Positions 14,295 through 20,943 are shown, counted from the first letter of the stretch. The stretch: 47,787 bases of DNA from a virus (IMGVR_UViG_3300043538_000003:1-47787), one strand, 5' to 3'. Translations and numbers: made by a program. Notes: a model not told the origin generated them from the letters alone.

Positions 14295-14596
14295 ATGAAA
14301 CCACAACCTTAGCCATGAACCTAGCGGACGTTAAACTCCGAATCCGCCAATTAACTGACATTTACAAAGGCAAACACGCCCCATTCGATTCATTCATTGA
14401 AACCGCGATCAGAGCTCTAAACAAGGCCATTGTTGAAAGTACGGAAGTAGTCTCGCATCCGGACGGTTCAACCGCGCTGCGGTCGCCTAGGGTGAGTGGA
14501 TCATGGCTAGACAGGCAGGAACAGAAACGGATTAGGAGCCGAGCCGCGTATCAGGCTAAGAAATCCCATCTTCTGGAAAGGGCGGAGCACGAATGA
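14291..14596 (+). CDS. Hypothetical basic protein, 101 aa
   Basis: The GTG start overlaps the helicase stop. The sequence is helical, with a basic C-terminal region (RQEQKRIRSRAAYQAKKSHLL) that could bind nucleic acid. No family was recognised. The stop overlaps the next ATG (ATGA). Confidence 0.6.
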   Translation: MNETTTLAMNLADVKLRIRQLTDIYKGKHAPFDSFIETAIRALNKAIVESTEVVSHPDGSTALRSPRVSGSWLDRQEQKRIRSRAAYQAKKSHLLERAEHE

Positions 14597-14904
14597 AAAA
14601 CGAGCTAATTCAGGAGTTTTGGAATGCTTAGGCGGAATGGTCGCAGGCTACTTTCGGCGCCGATTCTGAACGTGATCACATTGGCCCGTTGAAACATCTT
14701 GCCAAAGAAGCGGTTGAGGCTCAGGTCCGCCCCGCAGATACGTTAGAGATTGCCGACTGCCTATTTCTGGTATTCGATGCTGCGCGAAGGGCTGGATTGA
14801 CCCTCGAGGGCCTGATTACAGTGGCGGAGGCAAAACTCCTCATCAACAAGGCGAGGAAGTGGAGCAAGCCGTCAAGTGACGAGCCAGTGGAGCATATTCG
14901 GTGA
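14593..14904 (+). pseudogene. DUF550-like nucleotide phosphohydrolase with in-frame amber codon
   Basis: ATG at 14593 overlaps the upstream stop, but codon 13 is TAG (14629-14631). The frame then continues without a break as AEWSQATFGADS..., ...GPLKHLAKEA, DCLFLVFDAARRAG, INKARKW and DEPVEHIR. These are the order and motifs of DUF550/MazG-like dATP/dGTP phosphohydrolases. Upstream and downstream parts fit one protein, and a single C-to-T change (CAG to TAG) would explain the stop. It may be a nonsense mutant, a readthrough case, or a sequencing error. A truncated start at TTG 14689 would lose the N-terminal helix. Confidence 0.7.
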
Positions 14905-15095
14905 AACGCCATACTAAAGCGGAATCCCTCCAAGTTTGCTACCTATGCCATTTACCGGCTCGGGCGGGAAGCGCAATAAGCGACGCTAGGGGGAGGAAAC
15001 ACAAAAAGTGTGCTCCGCCTTCAACTCGGAGAGATAGGCCCGTCCCAGCCAGCCAGAACGCTGGGAAAGGGCTATCTGGTGAGTCTCAGTGTTAA
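14901..15095 (+). CDS. Basic zinc-knuckle protein, 64 aa
   Basis: The GTG start overlaps the upstream TGA (GTGA). CYLCHLP near the N-terminus and a later KCAPP suggest a small zinc site, and the rest is basic and disordered. It overlaps the methyltransferase start by 7 bases. No family was recognised. Confidence 0.5.
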   Translation: MKRHTKAESLQVCYLCHLPARAGSAISDARGRKHKKCAPPSTRRDRPVPASQNAGKGLSGESQC

Positions 15096-15778
15096 CTCAT
15101 GGGTCTTTGTTCTCCGGGATTGGCGGAGTAGATCTTGGATTCGATCGGGCCGGCATCAGAACGGCATGGCAGTGCGAGATAAGCGAATTTTGCAGGGCGG
15201 TACTGGAGAAATATTGGCCGGAAGCGAAGCGGTTCTCAGATGTGAACGAGTTGACGTCATCAGCGGAGGATTCCCCTGCCAGGATATCTCCTTTGCCGGC
15301 TATGGCGCCGGACTGGAAGGCGAGCGCTCTGGACTTTGGCGGCCAGCGGTACGAGCCATTCGCGTGGTACGACCAAACTTCGCGCTCGTGGAGAACGTGG
15401 CAGCCCTGCTTGAGCGGGGAATGGGCACAGTTCTCGGGGACTTGGCCGACAGCGGGTATGACGCGCAATGGTCTTGCATATCAGCTTGCACCTTTGGTGC
15501 GCCACACATGCGACAGCGAGTGTTCATTGTGGCCCACGCCCACAGCCTCAATGGACGGAAGGGGTTTTGGGATACCTATGCACGAGCATTCCGGCCGCTA
15601 CAAACGTTCGACGGTTTTGAGAGTGCAAGAGCTAGTACGCGAGAACGGTTGGCGAATCCATCCGAACTTTACAGAGGCGCTGATGGACTGGCCAATGGAC
15701 TGGACCGCAATCGCGCCATTGGCAACTCAATCTATCCCAGAATCGCTGAATTTATTGGCCGCCGAATCGTTGAAGTAA
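15089..15778 (+). CDS. Dcm N-terminus continuing into an alternative-frame domain, 229 aa
   Basis: GTG at 15089 opens a frame whose first 53 residues are the N-terminus of a C5 cytosine methyltransferase (GSLFSGIGGVDLGF, motif I; then WQCEI and YWPEAKRFSDVNE). After about 15250 this frame no longer encodes the methyltransferase but stays open to 15778. It then reads SRSWRTWQPCL, FSGTWPTAGMTRNGLAYQL, LWPTPTAS and MDWPMDWTAI. From memory, phage proteins with the pattern SWKTSQ...TWPRSGM.RNG.AYQL...WPTP...GFP.GWT are common next to dcm genes, so this second half also looks like a selected protein. See the companion entry. Confidence 0.55.
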   Translation: MLTHGSLFSGIGGVDLGFDRAGIRTAWQCEISEFCRAVLEKYWPEAKRFSDVNELTSSAEDSPARISPLPAMAPDWKASALDFGGQRYEPFAWYDQTSRSWRTWQPCLSGEWAQFSGTWPTAGMTRNGLAYQLAPLVRHTCDSECSLWPTPTASMDGRGFGIPMHEHSGRYKRSTVLRVQELVRENGWRIHPNFTEALMDWPMDWTAIAPLATQSIPESLNLLAAESLK

Positions 15779-15792
15779 CTGAGACTCTATGA
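15250..15792 (+). pseudogene. dcm: C5 cytosine methyltransferase, motifs IV-X, in a shifted frame
   Basis: Starting at GTT 15250, one base back from the frame of the motif I part, the sequence reads VDVISGGFPCQDISFAG (motif IV with catalytic Cys), NFALVENVAALL (motif VI), GAPHMRQRVFIVAH (motif VIII) and RNRAIGNSIYPRIAEFIGRR (motifs IX-X). The methyltransferase is thus complete only if the two frames are joined. Relatives usually have roughly eight more residues between DV..L and VDVISGG. A short deletion between two GTTGAC-like copies could have caused the shift. The stop at 15792 overlaps the next ATG (ATGA), as normal junctions here do. Confidence 0.75.
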
Positions 15793-16118
15793 CATTAAGC
15801 TGCCATCTGCCCTTGTTCCCGATCCCACTCATTGGCGAGCACTTTTTCGATGAGCCCCGGCTCGGTCTGGCGGAGATTTTCAAATCTGGCGGGAGATTGT
15901 GTAGCCCAAGAAAGTACAGCGGCAATAGTCGGCTGGACTCCCTGGCCCCATACCTGTACCCAGACGGCCAGATCGCAGGAACGTTTAAATCTCCCCGAGC
16001 ATCCGTGACGTGCGGCGTCGTGGGAAAGCTGAATTATCCACGGTATAAACAACATTTTTTATGTCCTCCCCTTTTTGGTGTTCGTTGTTCGGAAAATGTA
16101 ACTCAGCAGATAAAGTGA
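15789..16118 (+). CDS. Hypothetical protein, 109 aa
   Basis: The ATG overlaps the methyltransferase stop. The sequence has no recognisable domain and an unusual mix of cysteine, proline and aromatic residues. The region contains an AT-rich stretch near 16050 and a DnaA-box-like TTATCCACG (16034-16042), so part of it may be noncoding. Support comes only from the junction and the open frame. Confidence 0.35.
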   Translation: MTLSCHLPLFPIPLIGEHFFDEPRLGLAEIFKSGGRLCSPRKYSGNSRLDSLAPYLYPDGQIAGTFKSPRASVTCGVVGKLNYPRYKQHFLCPPLFGVRCSENVTQQIK

Positions 16119-16169
16119 TTGTGAGCCGAATTGAACACTTTTGAAAATAAAGCGAATACTGTAGGCAAG

Positions 16170-17426
16170 ATGAGGAAGCACGAACTCTCGCAGGCGGTCA
16201 CATGTTACGAAGGCGATGCCATAGCCTGCCTGCGGGAAATGCCAGATCAGTCGGTGAACTGCTGCGTTACCAGTCCCCCATATTGGGGATTGCGGGATTA
16301 TGGGACGGCAACGTGGGACGGGGGAGCGGCGGATTGTGATCACATTAAGACTACATTGTCAGGTAGCGCGTGCAAGTTGCGGAACGATGGCCGGGAGCAC
16401 ATAGGCCTATACGAAAGCGAGAAAGCCGCCACGTTCTCGGTAACTCCCTACCGGGATCAGTGTGGCAAGTGTGGCGCAACTCGAATCGACTCCCAACTCG
16501 GACTTGAAGCCACGCCAGAACTCTACATCTCCAAGATGGTCGAAGTTTTCCGCGAAGTGAAGCGAGTTCTACGGGATGACGGAACTCTATGGTGCAATAT
16601 GGGAGACTCGTATAACAACCGGGAGGGGCAGCGAGTTCAGGGCGCAGAGCAGCGCGACGATGTGGCTGGATGGAAGCAAGCGACGAATATAGGCTCTACC
16701 AATGTGGGCAGCAGGCACGCGCCTAATCTAAAGCCGAAGGACCTCTGTGGAATCCCCTGGATGCTCGCCTTCGCGCTTCGCGCCGATGGCTGGTACTTGC
16801 GGCAGGACATCATCTGGGCGAAGCCCAACCCCATGCCCGAGTCCGTTACTGATCGCTGTACCAAATCTCATGAATACATCTTCCTGCTGTCGAAGTCGGA
16901 GCGGTACTACTACAACCAAGAGGCTACGCTTGAGCCCTGCAGCCTGCGGACTCCTGCGAGTTTCAAGGGAAGCATACCGGGGCGCAATGGCGGGCCCGGA
17001 CAGGATAGGCGATCAACTGCCGACCGACGACTGAAGGCGTGGGATAACGACATGGGTTCGAATCGGACGCTGGTATCAGGCTACGGACGAAAGCTGGCAG
17101 AGCCGGACAGCGGAACCAAGAACAATTCCAGTTTCGACGCGGCTATGGCGATCATGCCAGAGAAGCGTAATCGGCGCAGCGTTTGGACGGTGAACACCCA
17201 AAGTTTCAGCGATGCTCACTTCGCTACCTTCCCAGAAGAACTCATCAAGCCCTGCATCCTAGCCGGATGCCCGCCCCAAGGTACAGTACTCGACCCCTTC
17301 GGCGGGAGTGGCACAACCGGATTAGTAGCTCAGAACAACGGATGCAAGTCTATCCTGATTGAATTGAATCCTGAATATATCGAGATCATGCGAAAACGCT
17401 TAAGCCAAGAAGTATTCCAATTCTAA
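16170..17426 (+). CDS. N4/N6 DNA methyltransferase (beta class)
   Basis: This enzyme transfers methyl groups from S-adenosylmethionine to adenine or cytosine amino groups in DNA. The catalytic TSPPYW lies near residues 34-39, and the AdoMet motif DPFGGSGTTGLVA lies near the C-terminus (about 375). This order places it in the beta class. A cysteine-bearing insert (CGKCGATR) lies after motif IV, and the family-typical ...RVLRDDGTLWCNMGDSY and DIIWAKPNPMPESV follow. ATG 16170 is chosen over TTG 16131 because the family starts shortly before the YEGDA segment. It probably protects phage DNA from host restriction, or marks it for regulation. Confidence 0.9.
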   Translation: MRKHELSQAVTCYEGDAIACLREMPDQSVNCCVTSPPYWGLRDYGTATWDGGAADCDHIKTTLSGSACKLRNDGREHIGLYESEKAATFSVTPYRDQCGKCGATRIDSQLGLEATPELYISKMVEVFREVKRVLRDDGTLWCNMGDSYNNREGQRVQGAEQRDDVAGWKQATNIGSTNVGSRHAPNLKPKDLCGIPWMLAFALRADGWYLRQDIIWAKPNPMPESVTDRCTKSHEYIFLLSKSERYYYNQEATLEPCSLRTPASFKGSIPGRNGGPGQDRRSTADRRLKAWDNDMGSNRTLVSGYGRKLAEPDSGTKNNSSFDAAMAIMPEKRNRRSVWTVNTQSFSDAHFATFPEELIKPCILAGCPPQGTVLDPFGGSGTTGLVAQNNGCKSILIELNPEYIEIMRKRLSQEVFQF

Positions 17427-17441
17427 TACTCATCCAACCAC

Positions 17442-17490
17442 ACTAAAGTTTAGTACTTATCCACAGGGTGGGCCCGCCTTAACTATTGCG
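17442..17490 (+). promoter_or_regulatory. Intergenic cluster: palindrome, DnaA box, TTAACTA copy
   Basis: In the 180-base gap after the methyltransferase lie a perfect palindrome ACTAAA-G-TTTAGT (17442-17454), a consensus DnaA box TTATCCACA (17457-17465), and TTAACTATTGCG (17479-17490). The last is identical to 12 bases of the iteron region at 12072-12083. The remaining gap up to 17605 holds an imperfect CAGGAG/CTCCTG stem and no gene that I trust. A second regulatory or origin site is possible. Confidence 0.45.
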
Positions 17491-17605
17491 CAGCATCTTG
17501 CGTACATGGTTTAATGCAGGAGTCATCTACAGTACCTCCTGTATTTTACCAACGCACCGCGGAGCGATAACATCCCCGGCCCAACCTTCGAAATACCCAT
17601 TCCCC

Positions 17606-18010
17606 TTGAAAATCACACTATTTACACATAACGCCATCATTGGCCGAGATGCCCCACTCTGCCACAAGTCCCCATGCTACATTGACGACCTGATTCAGCG
17701 CGGCGAGGCGTTCATGCTGCCCCGCGAATCATTCCGCCGACCTGCAGCGCGATTGAATCCGCCTAAGGGATACATAGGAGGAGTCGGGGAAGAAATGGTT
17801 GCAGCCTCGCACGAAACTGCGGCGAACACGTCCATAACCTCCTCTGAGATGCAGGCGAACGTTGGAATCGCAGACACTCACGGAGCAGTAATTCGGGCCC
17901 AGTGCAAGATCAAGGCGTGGATGTCTCAAGCGACGTCAGACCAAAAAGCTCCTTTACCTCGTGGTAAGTGGGCGGATTTTACGGGAATTCAGGTGTCAGT
18001 CATTCAATGA
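17606..18010 (+). CDS. Hypothetical protein, 134 aa
   Basis: The frame is open from 17486, but the TTG at 17606 (reading KITLFTHNAIIGRDAPLCHK) is my preferred start because the earlier part covers the regulatory cluster. No ribosome binding site decides it. Two cysteines and basic patches are visible, but no known domain. The C-terminus overlaps the next ATG (ATGA). Confidence 0.5.
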   Translation: MKITLFTHNAIIGRDAPLCHKSPCYIDDLIQRGEAFMLPRESFRRPAARLNPPKGYIGGVGEEMVAASHETAANTSITSSEMQANVGIADTHGAVIRAQCKIKAWMSQATSDQKAPLPRGKWADFTGIQVSVIQ

Positions 18011-18186
18011 TCGAAGAGGAGCCGGAGGATTGGAACGTCCTGCCGGTCGGCACGGAAATATTCTCGCCTAACGAACTCAACGAAGTTATTCTCCGATTCC
18101 CAGATATTGATGCAGCGATCTTCTTCCATGAGTTTGTGCGCTCCTGGTGCGCGGATGAAATCCGGCTTGAAGTAGTCAAATCCTGA
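18007..18186 (+). CDS. Small acidic protein, 59 aa
   Basis: ATG 18007 overlaps the upstream stop. The sequence (EEEPEDWNVLPVGTEIF...FFHEFVRSW) is acidic and looks folded but matches no family I know. Confidence 0.55.
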   Translation: MIEEEPEDWNVLPVGTEIFSPNELNEVILRFPDIDAAIFFHEFVRSWCADEIRLEVVKS

Positions 18187-18189
18187 GAA

Positions 18190-18381
18190 ATGACTCCGCT
18201 GATGGGCTTGATTCTGATTCTGGCGCTGGTCACAGTAGCCGGAGCCCTTCTCGCCATCTTCGTGCCTGTCTATCAGTGCCCCAACTGCCACTCATACGAC
18301 GTTCATGAAGTAGAGCCTCTAGGGACTGAGGAAGAGTGCCTGACTTGTCGGAGTTGTGACCACACTTGGAAATCGGTATGA
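18190..18381 (+). CDS. Membrane-anchored zinc ribbon, 63 aa
   Basis: An N-terminal hydrophobic helix (GLILILALVTVAGALLAIFV) is followed by two cysteine pairs (CPNC and CRSC) in a zinc-ribbon spacing. The ribbon should face the cytoplasm or periplasm depending on topology. It is at the head of the lysis-like group. Confidence 0.65.
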   Translation: MTPLMGLILILALVTVAGALLAIFVPVYQCPNCHSYDVHEVEPLGTEEECLTCRSCDHTWKSV

Positions 18382-18614
18382 ACTCGGCCTTACTCAAAAA
18401 CTACCTGACAACGACCTTCGGCTGCATGGCGGGATTGCCGACAATCGTACTCGGCTCGGGAATCGTTTTAGATCCGAAGTGGACCCGCTACCTGATGATT
18501 ACCGCAGGGATTGGTACGGTAGGACTCGGCGTTGTGGCTAAGGCGTTTAACAGCCACTCGACGGCGGAGCAAGTTCAGACCGCCACCGACAAATCAACTG
18601 AGGCATCTAAGTAG
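18378..18614 (+). CDS. Holin-like membrane protein, 78 aa
   Basis: Two hydrophobic segments (TTTFGCMAGLPTIVLGSGIVL and MITAGIGTVGLGVVAKAF) are followed by a polar tail (STAEQVQTATDK). Size, topology and the neighbouring genes suggest a holin that forms membrane lesions at lysis, although no holin family motif proves it. ATG 18378 overlaps the upstream stop (ATGA). Confidence 0.55.
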   Translation: MNSALLKNYLTTTFGCMAGLPTIVLGSGIVLDPKWTRYLMITAGIGTVGLGVVAKAFNSHSTAEQVQTATDKSTEASK

Positions 18615-18860
18615 GTGCCTGGTTGGGTTGCAACTCTGATCGTGGGCACAGTCACCACGCTATCCAATGCTCTCCTCCTAGCTTACTTCTTCGGCAAGCT
18701 CTCTCAGCGAGTGGACCAGCACGATAAAGAGTTTGGTGAAGTAGATAGGCGGTTCGATGGCAATCACGAGGATCAGCGTTTGCAGTGGAATGAGATCAAC
18801 TCGATAGGCCGGAGTTTAGAGCGCGTGAAGGGATCGCTGGGACTTAATGGCGGGAAATGA
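18615..18860 (+). CDS. Membrane protein with coiled coil, spanin- or XhlA-like, 81 aa
   Basis: GTG 18615 follows the previous TAG directly. A signal-anchor helix (WVATLIVGTVTTLSNALLLAYF) precedes a coiled coil (SQRVDQHDKEFGEVDRRFDGN ...). This is the layout of inner-membrane spanins and of haemolysin-XhlA-type lysis proteins. A lysis role is inferred from position next to the holin-like gene. Confidence 0.55.
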   Translation: MPGWVATLIVGTVTTLSNALLLAYFFGKLSQRVDQHDKEFGEVDRRFDGNHEDQRLQWNEINSIGRSLERVKGSLGLNGGK

Positions 18861-19081
18861 TTCCGCAATTACTCCCGCTGGTGGCAGAAGCCCTCACCCC
18901 TCGAGAACAAGACGTTGCCAAGCTCCTATTCCGCGGACTGGGGAATGTTGAGATGGCAAAAGTTCTAGGAATCTCAGACCAGACAGTCAAGGTCGTTATG
19001 AGGCGGCTCGGATACAAAGCTGGAATTACTGGAAGATTAAGCCGACTTGAATTAGCCATGAGGCTGGCAGGTATTCGTTGA
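18857..19081 (+). CDS. Stand-alone LuxR-type HTH protein, 74 aa
   Basis: Nearly the whole protein is a GerE/LuxR C-terminal HTH: LTPREQDVAKLLFRGLGN, EMAKVLGISDQTVKVVMRRL, then a helix LSRLELAMRLAG. There is no sensor or receiver domain. It should bind DNA. The ATG overlaps the upstream stop (ATGA) and its stop overlaps the next start (TTGA), so two related regulators are made in tandem. Confidence 0.8.
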   Translation: MIPQLLPLVAEALTPREQDVAKLLFRGLGNVEMAKVLGISDQTVKVVMRRLGYKAGITGRLSRLELAMRLAGIR

Positions 19082-19320
19082 CGGTCCGTTCCGACCTCTA
19101 CACCGAACTCCCCGAATTGGTAGCGGCCGCCCTAACTAAGAGAGAAAGAGACATAGCAATCCTCCTACTCTGCGCCATGGAAAACAATGAAATTGGCAAG
19201 GAACTGGGGATCAAGGGGCGAACAGTCAAAGCCAACATTCAGCGCATGTGGTTAAAGACCCAGACTCCGGGAAAGTGCAACCGAGTTGTCTTAGCTATGA
19301 AGCTGTCAGGGGTCTATTGA
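19078..19320 (+). CDS. Second stand-alone LuxR-type HTH protein, 80 aa
   Basis: This is a paralogue of the gene before it: LTKRERDIAILLLCAMEN, EIGKELGIKGRTVKANIQRM, then RVVLAMKLSGVY. The TTG start overlaps the upstream TGA. Conservation of the recognition helix (RTVKANIQ against QTVKVVMR) is partial, so the two may bind different sites or form a heterodimer. Confidence 0.78.
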   Translation: MTVRSDLYTELPELVAAALTKRERDIAILLLCAMENNEIGKELGIKGRTVKANIQRMWLKTQTPGKCNRVVLAMKLSGVY

Positions 19321-19322
19321 GT

Positions 19323-19751
19323 GTGTGGACCTTCAGGCAAGCGACCGGATTCATTGAGGACTTCACGGGCCGAGTGTGCGGGCTTGCGACTTCCGGCCGC
19401 GGTGAAGGACGTAACAACCCAATCCTCCAAGATGTTAGGGCAGGTTGCCGATTGAGCTGCGGCGAGTGGGTACCGGTCGAGGGACTAAAACCTTCCGACT
19501 TCGGCCCCTTACCTCAAGGGATTTACACGATGGACCCCCCGCAAGAGACTCTGGCTCACGGGCCATATGTTCTCTGGCTAACTCCGGGGGCGGGGAATGA
19601 AATGTTTGGCCGTTCGGGATTCTGCATAATGGGCCCGCCCAGCGAATCCAAAGTGTCGTCTATTGATTCGGAAGGATGCATTATCACTCCCCGAGTCCTG
19701 AGGGAGCGCATGTGGGATTCGAAGGACGTAAATCTCCAGGTGATTCAGTAA
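19323..19751 (+). CDS. DUF2778/Tlde1-like wall-active enzyme, possibly catalytically altered
   Basis: GTG 19323 lies two bases after the HTH stop. The sequence follows the DUF2778 pattern: TGFIEDFTGRVCGLATSGRGEGRNNP, GPLPQGIYTMDPP, LTPGAGNEMFGRSGF, and IDSEGCIITPR with the likely catalytic Cys. The family contains L,D-transpeptidase/carboxypeptidase-like enzymes acting on peptidoglycan. Where relatives have IHG this protein has IMG, so a catalytic histidine seems replaced. An insertion (AGCRLSCGEWVPVEGLK) precedes the GPLP block. Endolysin of the cassette is a reasonable guess. Confidence 0.7.
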   Translation: MWTFRQATGFIEDFTGRVCGLATSGRGEGRNNPILQDVRAGCRLSCGEWVPVEGLKPSDFGPLPQGIYTMDPPQETLAHGPYVLWLTPGAGNEMFGRSGFCIMGPPSESKVSSIDSEGCIITPRVLRERMWDSKDVNLQVIQ

Positions 19752-19793
19752 GTTGTATCAAAATCTACAATCTACCCAATAAAAGGAATCAAC

Positions 19794-20471
19794 ATGAAGA
19801 AAAAAGCTATCATCGCAATCCTGCCGCTTATGTTTGTAGCGGCCTGCTCTTTCTACAGCGTTTTGAGTGAGATCGGATCAACCATTACCAAGTTTGCTCC
19901 ATTGCTCCCCCTGGTTGAAGTCGCCGCGTGCGCAGTGCCTAACTCCGCATGTTCGGCGGTTTCGTCTTTTGTGAATACGGCTACCCCTTTTGCGACTGGC
20001 GTAGGATCTGCATTTACCGCATGGTCTACCGCTTCGGCCAGCGCCCAGCCGGGGAAACTCTCCCAAGTCATTGTTGCGGTACAGACTTGGCAGGGTCAGC
20101 TTAAGAATGGTCTTTCGATTCCCGGACTCTCGGCCAGTGCGACGGCAGTGCTTGAATCAGAATTGAATGCTTCGGCCGATTTGCTTACCTCGCTGGAAGC
20201 GGCATTACAGGCGGGCGGCACGACTCAGGCCCTTGCCAATGTGATTAACGAAGCTACCCCGCTGGATGCGGAACAGGCTCCGGTCCTGGCTATGTGGACT
20301 CCGGTTCGGATGGTTCGCGCTCCGCGGACGTACAAACTTAAAAACGGCGCCGTGATTCATACTTGGCTGCATCACAAAGCGATCGTGATTGAGCAGCTGA
20401 AGAAGAAATCCGGCTCAGCCCTTCAGGATAAGGCGAACTCAGCAGTAGCGGCCGCCATCTCTAAGCTTTAG
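19794..20471 (+). CDS. Lipoprotein, 225 aa
   Basis: The N-terminus MKKKAIIAILPLMFVAAC is a signal peptide with lipobox VAAC, so Cys18 should be lipidated. The body is alanine- and serine-rich, and the C-terminus is basic (QLKKKSGSALQDK). AAAAGGAATCAAC precedes the ATG, and a weak promoter TTCAGT-N16-TACAAT (19744-19771) is possible. Phage lipoproteins often alter the cell surface or exclude superinfection, but nothing here proves that. Confidence 0.7.
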   Translation: MKKKAIIAILPLMFVAACSFYSVLSEIGSTITKFAPLLPLVEVAACAVPNSACSAVSSFVNTATPFATGVGSAFTAWSTASASAQPGKLSQVIVAVQTWQGQLKNGLSIPGLSASATAVLESELNASADLLTSLEAALQAGGTTQALANVINEATPLDAEQAPVLAMWTPVRMVRAPRTYKLKNGAVIHTWLHHKAIVIEQLKKKSGSALQDKANSAVAAAISKL

Positions 20472-20601
20472 TTTTGCGCGGCCTGCCGCCGAGTTTGCCG
20501 TTCTGGGCGGACGAAGCAGCCTTGGCGTCGGATTTAACCCGGCCCATAGCCGACGCAGCGAGTTTGGGGGAGATTGGTTTGCCGCAGTGAGGACAATTCA
20601 T
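20461..20601 (-). CDS. Small zinc-knuckle protein, 46 aa
   Basis: ATG 20601 overlaps the upstream stop (ATGA). The peptide begins MNCPHCGKPIS and ends AQNGKLGGRPRKTKA, a pattern I have seen in tiny phage proteins paired with an upstream partner gene. It converges on the lipoprotein gene with an 11-base overlap. It is the second gene of a leftward two-gene unit. Confidence 0.65.
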   Translation of the reverse strand: MNCPHCGKPISPKLAASAMGRVKSDAKAASSAQNGKLGGRPRKTKA

Positions 20602-20825
20602 GCGCACTCCGAAAGATACATGTTGTATGGGGATACAGAGCGCACGGCCCGCAGAAGGCTCGGGGCTGGCTTCATCTGCGCCTCGCGGACGCTTTTCAGC
20701 AAGGCAATGATGTCATCAGGGCGGCCAGCGGTAAAGGTGATTCCGGCCTTGGTAACTTTGACGAATCGGATCTCGGATTTCATGCCCAACTTGCTGCAAA
20801 TCTCTTTGTATTCTGCGGTTTTCAT
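20598..20825 (-). CDS. Hypothetical moron protein, 75 aa
   Basis: This is the first gene of a leftward unit within the rightward region, with the promoter and operator at 20850-20878. The protein (MKTAEYKEICSKLGMKSEIRF...RPDDIIALLKSVREAQ) looks like a small alpha/beta protein. I do not recognise it. It could be the repressor of its own palindrome, but no HTH is evident. CAGGAGCTAAGACA precedes the ATG. Confidence 0.65.
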   Translation of the reverse strand: MKTAEYKEICSKLGMKSEIRFVKVTKAGITFTAGRPDDIIALLKSVREAQMKPAPSLLRAVRSVSPYNMYLSECA

Positions 20826-20849
20826 TGTCTTAGCTCCTGAACTGAAACC

Positions 20850-20878
20850 ACTATAAACCTAGCGCTAGGTTATGTCAA
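20850..20878 (-). promoter_or_regulatory. Near-consensus promoter with palindromic operator
   Basis: On the minus strand TTGACA (20873-20878), 17 bases, TATAGT (20850-20855). The spacer is almost entirely the perfect 16 bp palindrome AACCTAGCGCTAGGTT (20856-20871). A dimeric repressor bound there would sit exactly between the -35 and -10 boxes. Confidence 0.8.
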
Positions 20879-20943
20879 GAGAATTCTTCGCAAAGCGGGA
20901 ATTTATTTTGGGCAGTAGCGGCTGGCATCGGGAAGTTCTAGCC

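Noticed and set aside
14629-14631. Amber recoding of the phage genome
   Set aside because: TAG ends other well-supported genes (12046, 18612, 26380, 34807), so it is read as stop.
14593-14904. Evidence for 2-aminoadenine DNA
   Set aside because: DUF550-like enzymes occur in such phages, but no PurZ, DatZ or DpoZ is visible here and the gene is interrupted. One family member is not enough.
15240-15260. Programmed -1 frameshift in the methyltransferase
   Set aside because: No X XXY YYZ slippery heptamer or obvious downstream hairpin is visible, and residues typical of the family are missing at the junction, so a deletion is simpler.
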